Positions 5,123 through 8,931 of a DNA stretch of 8,931 bases are shown in pieces. The position numbers were made by a program, and so were the translations under genes. The stretch is from NCBI GenBank assembly GCA_049792815.1, contig JBARBG010000074.1:1-8931 (forward strand). Reading direction: 5' to 3'. The notes under the pieces are model-generated. The model made no database searches and was not told the origin of the DNA. It saw only the letters and a program-made list of their open reading frames with translations. The stretch comes from DAIDKA01 sp049792815 (GTDB lineage Bacteria; Pseudomonadota; Gammaproteobacteria; Steroidobacterales; Steroidobacteraceae). Each line of letters starts with the position of its first letter. The stretch's first letter is position 1.

Positions 5123-5653
5123 ATGGTGCCAACTCATAGACAAACGCCACGGTGCGTCGTAATTGCGGGGCCCAACGGCGCCGGAAAGACAACATTCGCG
5201 CGCCGCTACCTCCCTGAGAACTTAGGGGTGATTCACTTCGTCAATGCCGACCTGATCGCCAGTGGTCTATCCCCGCTGAAGCCGGAACTGGCGGCGATCG
5301 CTGCGGCCCGCATCCTATTGCGGGAAATCGACCGACTGGCAGCCCTGAGAGTAGACTTCGGCTTCGAGACGACACTGAGCGGGCTAAGCCACGCGCCCCG
5401 GCTCCGCGCCTTGAAGCGCAGTGGCTACCGCATTGAAATCGTTTACCTTCGGCTGCGCTCCGCCCGGCTCGCCGTGAGCCGCGTTGCCGCACGTGTCAAG
5501 CAGGGCGGCCATGATGTTCCGAAGCGCGACGTGATCCGGCGATTTTCAAGAAGCTGGCAGAACTTTGATCGCATCTACCGGTTGTTGGCGAACAACTGGG
5601 CTGTGTACGACAATTCAGGCGACCGCCCGCGGTTGCTGGAGAGAAGTCCATGA
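5123..5653 (+). CDS. Zeta-type P-loop kinase toxin
   Basis: This is a 176-residue protein. Residues 11-27 are 'CVVIAGPNGAGKTTFAR', a Walker A loop (GPNGAGKT) as in zeta toxins and related short P-loop kinases. 'VNADLIASGLSP' (about 40-51) matches the substrate-side Asp segment, 'FGFETTLSG' the family signature with its E-T-T-L-S, and 'NFDRIYRLLANNWAVYDNSG' the C-terminal helix and strand. Zeta proteins phosphorylate UDP-N-acetylglucosamine and block peptidoglycan synthesis. Short Gram-negative members like this may use other substrates, so the reaction is inferred from the family. ATG 5123 has only a weak ribosome site (GCGGTGA just upstream). It overlaps a small downstream gene by ATGA, giving toxin-first order, opposite to classic epsilon-zeta. 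Its C-terminus ends shortly before the att-type repeat B. Confidence 0.87.
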   Translation: MVPTHRQTPRCVVIAGPNGAGKTTFARRYLPENLGVIHFVNADLIASGLSPLKPELAAIAAARILLREIDRLAALRVDFGFETTLSGLSHAPRLRALKRSGYRIEIVYLRLRSARLAVSRVAARVKQGGHDVPKRDVIRRFSRSWQNFDRIYRLLANNWAVYDNSGDRPRLLERSP

Positions 5654-5814
5654 AAACGAAAACGCGAGCTAAGACGGATCGACCGCAGAGCTTCACCGCT
5701 GGAATCGGCCGGGCGTTGCGTCGCGCTGCCACAGATGCGCGCAAAACTGCTCGCATGTACGGTACACCCCTTTACGTTTGGCAGAGCGGTAAGGTGGTCG
5801 CCAAGAAACCATAA
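5650..5814 (+). CDS. Small basic protein, candidate antitoxin of the zeta-type toxin
   Basis: This is a 54-residue protein that starts within the toxin gene's stop (ATGA, 5650-5653), so it is translationally coupled. It opens with a very basic MKTKTRAKTDRPQ stretch, then a helical 'AGIGRALRRAATDARKTARM' segment, and ends in YGTPLYVWQSGKVVAKKP. The motif 'YGTPhYVWxxGKhV' is one I associate with small proteins encoded beside zeta-like toxins in proteobacteria. It is not similar to the helical-bundle epsilon antitoxin. A neutralising role follows from gene order and size, not from a known mechanism. It ends 28 bases before the conserved CGCTGGG of repeat B. Confidence 0.72.
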   Translation: MKTKTRAKTDRPQSFTAGIGRALRRAATDARKTARMYGTPLYVWQSGKVVAKKP

Positions 5815-5841
5815 GGACGACCCCATCTGCCACGGTTCGAC

Positions 5842-6015
5842 CGCTGGGACAATCTGGGACAGTCAGCCGGTGACACCGAATGACATCGAATGACATCGCG
5901 TGACGCTAGGTGACTGTTGCGATTGGCCCACGTCTCGAATATCGTTGATCCGTAAGACCCTGACACCCGTTTCACACGGCAGGGGTCACAGGTTCAAGCC
6001 CTGTACCGCCCACCA
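5842..6015 (+). repeat. Direct repeat copy B: phased boxes plus tRNA-Val 3' half (att site)
   Basis: TGGGACA boxes begin at 5845 and 5855; TGAC boxes begin at 5871, 5881, 5891, 5901 and 5911; the anticodon-loop start is at 5971 and the CCA end at 6013-6015. All internal distances equal those in copies A and C (10 bp within each array, 16 bp between arrays, 60 bp to the loop). The linker (CGATTGGCCCACG) matches copy C more closely than copy A. It separates the zeta module from the MNT/HEPN module. Confidence 0.87.
5971..6015 (+). other. tRNA-Val(CAC) 3'-half in copy B
   Basis: The 45 bases are identical to those in copy A, covering anticodon loop TTCACAC, T-arm ACAGG-TTCAAGC-CCTGT, acceptor ACCGCCC and ACCA. 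The upstream bases CCCGT do not restore the anticodon stem, so this is not an expressed tRNA. The core CCG-TTTCACA-CGG is at 5967-5979. Confidence 0.85.
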
Positions 6016-6086
6016 TCTAAAAGCCAGCTAGAACAATCACTTATAGTGTGGCCCCTAGCTAGCTGAATTGGCCTTTCGGTGGGCTT

Positions 6087-6114
6087 TTGGGACAGTACCC
6101 AAATCGGGTATGAT
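6087..6114 (+). promoter_or_regulatory. Promoter of the MNT/HEPN operon
   Basis: TTGGGA (6087-6092) and TATGAT (6109-6114) are separated by 16 bp. The -10 box overlaps the end of the first palindromic operator half. The predicted start point is near 6121, only a few bases before ATG 6125, so the message would be essentially leaderless. Confidence 0.55.
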
Positions 6115-6131
6115 TCTACCCAATATGGGTA
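6096..6131 (+). promoter_or_regulatory. Twin operators TACCC-N5-GGGTA
   Basis: Two perfect 15-bp palindromes, TACCCAAATCGGGTA (6096-6110) and TACCCAATATGGGTA (6117-6131), lie 21 bp apart centre to centre, i.e. two helical turns on the same face. The first spans the spacer and touches the -10 box; the second spans the expected transcription start and the ATG. This is ideal for cooperative autorepression by the winged-helix domain of the protein encoded just downstream. Confidence 0.75.
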
Positions 6132-6751
6132 AGAGCCAATCCAAGCCCCGCCCCACTGATGGCGCAGCCAGTCTGGTGGATGCGCTGTTTTCGACAGTGC
6201 AGCAGCGCGTGCTGGGGCTGCTATTCGGCCAACCGGATCGCAGCTTCTATACCGGCGAACTCATCCACCTTGTCGATGCTGGATCCGGAGCGGTGCAGCG
6301 TGAGATTGCCCGCTTGGAAAAAAGCGGCCTTATCACCATGCGCCGCGTGGGAACTCAGAAGCACTACCAAGCGAATCCTGGTTCTCCACTTTTCGAAGAA
6401 CTGCGAAGCATCACCCGCAAGACGGTGGGACTTGCCGATCCACTGCGCGTTGCGTTGACCCCGCTGACGAAGCAGATCTCCGCCGCATTCGTCTATGGGT
6501 CAGTTGCAAAGCGTCGCGACGCCGCAGCCAGCGATATCGACTTGATGGTCTTGAGCGATAGCCTTGCGTACAGTGAAATCTACAGCCTGCTTGAACCTGT
6601 AAGTGAACAACTGGGCCGCACCGTAAATCCGACGGTCTACAGCGCCGCGGATTGGTCCAAGCGCGCGCGAAACGGGAATGCCTTTGTGAGCCGAGTGCTG
6701 GCGCAACCCAAGCTATGGATCATCGGGTCCGAGAATGACCTCCCCCCTTGA
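6125..6751 (+). CDS. Winged-helix HTH fused to MNT-type nucleotidyltransferase, antitoxin candidate
   Basis: This is a 208-residue protein from ATG 6125; in-frame ATG 6110 and TTG 6068 lie in the promoter and are rejected. Residues 19-82 form an ArsR/MarR-like winged helix: 'QQRVLGLLFGQPDRSFYTGE', then 'GAVQREIARLEKSGLITMRR' and 'GTQKHYQAN'. Residues 118-185 are a minimal nucleotidyltransferase with GS (125-126) and the acidic pair in SDIDLMV (D137, D139), i.e. the GS-x10-D-x-D pattern. In the related MntA-HepT systems the MNT protein AMPylates and silences its HEPN toxin. The adjacent HEPN-like gene, overlapping by 17 bases, supports the same role here. The fusion to a DNA-binding domain means the antitoxin is probably also the repressor acting on the twin operators. 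Confidence 0.88.
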   Translation: MGKSQSKPRPTDGAASLVDALFSTVQQRVLGLLFGQPDRSFYTGELIHLVDAGSGAVQREIARLEKSGLITMRRVGTQKHYQANPGSPLFEELRSITRKTVGLADPLRVALTPLTKQISAAFVYGSVAKRRDAAASDIDLMVLSDSLAYSEIYSLLEPVSEQLGRTVNPTVYSAADWSKRARNGNAFVSRVLAQPKLWIIGSENDLPP

Positions 6752-7157
6752 ACGGCTAACAGGTGCTGGAAAGCCCTTGGCGGCGGAGCCGCCGGACGCG
6801 AAGGAATTCGAGGGGCTCAAGCGCTCAGCGCTCGCACGCTTGAAGGATGCGGCGAACCCAGTAAACGCGCTGGAGAGCCGCTTTGATCTCGCCTACAACG
6901 CCGCCCACGGACTGTGTTTGGCCGCACTCCGTCACAAAGGATTTCGGGCGCATCACCGTTACATCGTCTTTCAGGCGTTGCCACACACTTTGGGATTAGG
7001 TCCGGAGGTCTGGCGCGTGCTCGACAAGAGTCATCAGATCCGCAATCTCGGAGAATATGAAGGCGATCTGAACATCGATGAGCGGCTTGTTGCCGATCTC
7101 ATCACCGCGTGCCGTGTCGTCGCCGAAAAGGTCGAAGGTCTCCAACGCCCCCCGTGA
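6735..7157 (+). CDS. HEPN-like toxin candidate partnered with the MNT protein
   Basis: This is a 140-residue, largely helical protein. Residues 42-62 'PVNALESRFDLAYNAAHGLC' match the first HEPN helix pattern (sFDxAYNAAh), 68-86 'KGFRAHHRYIVFQALPHTLG' the middle region, and 97-110 'DKSHQIRNLGEYEG' the place where HEPN RNases carry R-x4-6-H. Here the Arg-Asn is kept (R103-N104) but the downstream His is replaced by a Tyr (Y108), as in a subset of MNT-associated HEPN proteins. Canonical RNase activity is therefore uncertain. It begins within the MNT gene with a weak ribosome site, so translation probably depends on coupling. It lies at the left end of its cassette, close to the att-type repeat. 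Confidence 0.8.
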   Translation: MTSPLERLTGAGKPLAAEPPDAKEFEGLKRSALARLKDAANPVNALESRFDLAYNAAHGLCLAALRHKGFRAHHRYIVFQALPHTLGLGPEVWRVLDKSHQIRNLGEYEGDLNIDERLVADLITACRVVAEKVEGLQRPP

Positions 7158-7403
7158 CTACTGAACTGATCGCATCAGCCCTTCTCCGGTCGACAACCTA
7201 ATGTTCCCTGCTCTCGCACGGCAGAGTCGGCTCACCGAGACAAGTGCGATCACCGGTGGCGGCCGGGCGAGACTGGCCGCGACCTGCCAGCCGGCACGCT
7301 CTGACCCGAATCGCACGAGCTTGCGGCGTGTCACTAGCTTCCGTCTCTGTTAACCTTTCATCCGCCGTCAAGCCTTCGCGTTCCGTACAAGGAGATAAGG
7401 GCA

Positions 7404-7793
7404 ATGACATCCTGTGGACGACCCATTGTGCGTTGGATCATGGCCCTGTCAGCGGCAGGAGGCTGCAGCGTGGCGCCCCAACTCCAGGCACATCACAGCT
7501 ACGCGATGTTCGATGCCGGTAGTCGAGTGACACTGCACGGAAGTCTTCGTGAGTTTCAATGGACCAATCCACACTGTTTTCTGCAAGTACTTGTTCGGCG
7601 CGCCGATGCCACACAGGAGTGGAGCATCCAAATGGATAATCCGCAATCCTTGTACCGGAAGGGTTGGCGACCCGGCACTCTTAAGGCGGGCGACAAACTC
7701 ACAGTGGTGATCCATCCGACACGGGATGGCTCCCATAGCGGCCGTCTTGTCTCCGGCACTGGTCCCGACGGTAAGCCCTTGCTGGAGGACTAG
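7404..7793 (+). CDS. DUF6152 family exported protein
   Basis: This is a 129-residue protein with a strong AAGGAG (7389-7394) before ATG 7404. An N-terminal signal sequence (RWIMALSAAGGCSVAPQLQA) is followed directly by HHSYAMFD (30-37) and then 'LREFQWTNPHCFLQV' (48-62), the signature of DUF6152 proteins. Cleavage after LQA would expose His-30 as the mature N-terminus. A lipobox around Cys-21 is poor, so Sec export to the periplasm is preferred. The later part ('WSIQMDNPQSLYRKGWRPGT', then 'GDKLTVVIHPTRDGS') suggests a small beta-barrel-like fold. It is followed after four bases by another exported protein. The molecular function of this family is not established. Confidence 0.85.
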   Translation: MTSCGRPIVRWIMALSAAGGCSVAPQLQAHHSYAMFDAGSRVTLHGSLREFQWTNPHCFLQVLVRRADATQEWSIQMDNPQSLYRKGWRPGTLKAGDKLTVVIHPTRDGSHSGRLVSGTGPDGKPLLED

Positions 7794-7797
7794 CTGC

Positions 7798-8658
7798 ATG
7801 CGCACATTACTGATGGCGCTGTTGTTGACGACCCTTAGCGGCCCTGTACTCGCCCAAGCCAATAGCGCGCTGCGAGCCCAGCGATTTTCCGCGCTTCCGA
7901 ATTGGAGCGGAATCTGGGAGACAGAGATTTCTGCTCAGATGGAAAACGGAGAGCTGGACAAGGCGATGGCCGAAGCGATGCAGCACCCGGATCGCGTCAC
8001 GGCCGTGCTGGCGCCGAGAGGTGTATTACTACCCGCTGAAGTGGAATTCCTCAGCCGCGAGCAGCTCATAAAAAAGCCGCCGTACAATTCGGAGTGGGAC
8101 CGTCGCTATGAGCTCTTGAAGCGAAAGGTCATGGCAACTCCGGCCGCGGCCGTCAAGGCGGGCAGTGTCAAAGCCTGTAGTTGGGAATATCCCTTGATCA
8201 TGGAGTCGCCCACCGATGGCGTGTTTGAGGTGTTCGTGACGCCGGAGGAGACCCTATTACTATTCTCCGACGGGCAGGCGCGACATATATACACAGACCG
8301 TCCACATCCGGCGCCGGGAAATCTGTGGCCCACGGATTTGGGTGATTCTGTTGGCCACTGGGAAGGCGACACGCTGGTGATTGACACGATTGAAAGGAAG
8401 GCTGGACCGTTTGTTAGAATCCCTCACTTTCTATCCCCGGATCTGAGCGCCGAGGCCCATTTCACCGAGCGGTTGCGGATGGTTTCTCCCGACGCCATGG
8501 AAGATCAGATGACGATCGAGGATTCTGCTCGACTTGCGCACCCGTGGGCAGTGACCTTACGGTTCCGCCGCGTTAAGAATCTGGACCGATTGATTGCGAC
8601 CGACTGCACCGAGAATGACCGCTTTGGCGTGACCAATGGCCACGAGACTATTCGCTAA
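7798..8658 (+). CDS. Exported hypothetical protein ('GHWEGDTLVIDT' family), DUF6152 partner
   Basis: This is a 286-residue protein; ATG 7798 is chosen over an upstream in-frame start because GGAGGA (7784-7789) lies eight bases before it and it opens with a clean signal peptide MRTLLMALLLTTLSGPVLAQ. Mature sequence begins with 'PNWSGIWETE', like the 'DLSGIW' opening of many secreted proteins of this type. The distinctive block 'FEVFVTPEETLLLFSDGQAR' followed by 'HIYTDRPHPAPGNLWPTDLG' and 'GHWEGDTLVIDTIERK' (about 195-212) is widely seen in uncharacterised proteins of soil gammaproteobacteria and Acidobacteria, often in multiple copies. 'HFTERLRMVSPDAMEDQMTI' is the next conserved block. It is cotranscribed with the DUF6152 gene. 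I know no activity. Confidence 0.82.
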   Translation: MRTLLMALLLTTLSGPVLAQANSALRAQRFSALPNWSGIWETEISAQMENGELDKAMAEAMQHPDRVTAVLAPRGVLLPAEVEFLSREQLIKKPPYNSEWDRRYELLKRKVMATPAAAVKAGSVKACSWEYPLIMESPTDGVFEVFVTPEETLLLFSDGQARHIYTDRPHPAPGNLWPTDLGDSVGHWEGDTLVIDTIERKAGPFVRIPHFLSPDLSAEAHFTERLRMVSPDAMEDQMTIEDSARLAHPWAVTLRFRRVKNLDRLIATDCTENDRFGVTNGHETIR

Positions 8659-8759
8659 GGATGCGGACCGGATTGGACCGGTAGTTGAAATGGCCGCTTG
8701 AGGGTGAGATGGCGGCCTAATAGTAGCCTTTGGCACAGGCAGTTCAGCGCAAAAAAAGT

Positions 8760-8931
8760 GGCCTGGGTCGCTGGGACAATCTGGGACAGCCAGCCCATGA
8801 CACCGAATGACACCAAATGACATCGCGTGACGCTAAGTGACTGTTGCGATTGGCCCACGCCTCGCATATCGTTGATCTGTAAGGCCCTGACATCCGTTTC
8901 ACACGGCAGGGGTCACAGGTTCAAGCCCTGT
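8760..8931 (+). repeat. Direct repeat copy C: phased boxes plus tRNA-Val 3' half, cut by window end
   Basis: TGGGACA boxes begin at 8772 and 8782; TGAC boxes begin at 8798, 8808, 8818, 8828 and 8838; the anticodon-loop start is at 8898. The last base of the window falls within the tRNA-like part (…AAGCCCTGT), so the expected ACCGCCCACCA should lie in the next 11 bases. The outer left flank GGCCTGG-TCGC is shared with copy A but not with B. Confidence 0.87.
8898..8931 (+). other. tRNA-Val(CAC) 3'-half in copy C (truncated)
   Basis: TTCACAC loop, GGCAG, GGGTC and the T-arm are present and identical to copies A and B; the acceptor strand is outside the window. Bases before the loop (TCCGT) again fail to form the anticodon stem. 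This could be the innermost or outermost att site of the array; whether a full tRNA-Val lies beyond the window cannot be seen. Confidence 0.8.

Noticed and set aside
4929..5195. Long minus-strand open frame of 88 codons over the leader
   Set aside because: It contains the TTGACA/TAAGCT promoter and overlaps the zeta start; only the last 15 codons sit behind a ribosome site, so the leader peptide reading is preferred.
7158..7403. Gene or RNA in the 246-bp gap before the DUF6152 gene
   Set aside because: No frame with a ribosome site or family sequence and no convincing -35/-10 pair with normal spacing; probably promoter region only.
8692..8717. GGCCGC-N14-GCGGCC hairpin as terminator of the exported-protein operon
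   Set aside because: Large 14-base loop and no U-tract after the stem; could be a weak rho-associated structure but not supportable as an intrinsic terminator.
8655..8867. Minus-strand frames beginning MSFGVIRCH-like in each repeat
   Set aside because: These are translations of the GTCA-rich complement of the phased boxes, recur only because the DNA repeats, and lack ribosome sites.
2934..8931. Integron attC cassette array
   Set aside because: The shared sites contain a tRNA 3' half and phased boxes, not the R'/L' and R''/L'' core-site pairs (GTTRRRY) of attC; cassettes hold several genes on both strands.

Overview
The window comes from a GC-rich proteobacterial chromosome. The gene content (a DUF6152 protein paired with a secreted 'GHWEGDTLVIDT' protein, AraC/VOC genes, many toxin-antitoxin type pairs) best fits a gammaproteobacterium of the Xanthomonadales/Steroidobacterales/Nevskiales type. 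That placement is an inference from protein style, not a measurement. Nothing here looks like housekeeping DNA; it reads as an accessory island.

The main structure is a direct repeat present three times (about 2934-3116, 5842-6015 and 8760-8931, the last cut by the window end). From the first TGGGACA to the last base present, the copies align without indels. Each contains two TGGGACA boxes 10 bp apart, then five TGAC boxes exactly 10 bp apart, then, 60 bp after the last TGAC, the 3' half of a tRNA gene: anticodon loop TTCACAC (CAC, Val), T-arm and acceptor strand ending in CCA. The tRNA homology starts at the first base of the anticodon loop, as expected for tyrosine-recombinase attachment sites. 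The repeats cut the window into cassettes of about 2.9 kb carrying unrelated cargo. No integrase lies in the window.

Left cassette (1-2933, left edge outside): the 3' end of a DUF4160-like gene overlapping a DUF2442 gene; a truncated RelE/HigB-like toxin remnant followed by an intact XRE antitoxin-like gene; then an AraC regulator and two VOC (glyoxalase-fold) genes.

Middle cassette (3117-6015): a minus-strand unit consisting of a promoter, a 15-codon leader peptide, two mutually exclusive perfect hairpins, an intrinsic terminator, a BCS1-style AAA ATPase gene and a small conserved hypothetical gene. Divergent from it, on the plus strand, is a zeta-type P-loop toxin gene followed with an ATGA overlap by a 54-codon partner too small for usual gene calls.

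Right cassette (6016 to just beyond the window): a winged-helix/MNT nucleotidyltransferase and HEPN pair behind a promoter carrying two copies of TACCC-N5-GGGTA spaced 21 bp centre to centre; then two exported proteins (DUF6152 and its partner) with strong ribosome binding sites.

Read together, this looks like serial or tandem integration of small tRNA-targeting cassettes. Each carries at least one toxin-antitoxin-type module that could stabilise it. The repeat-delimited array and the minus-strand leader are the two most unusual elements.
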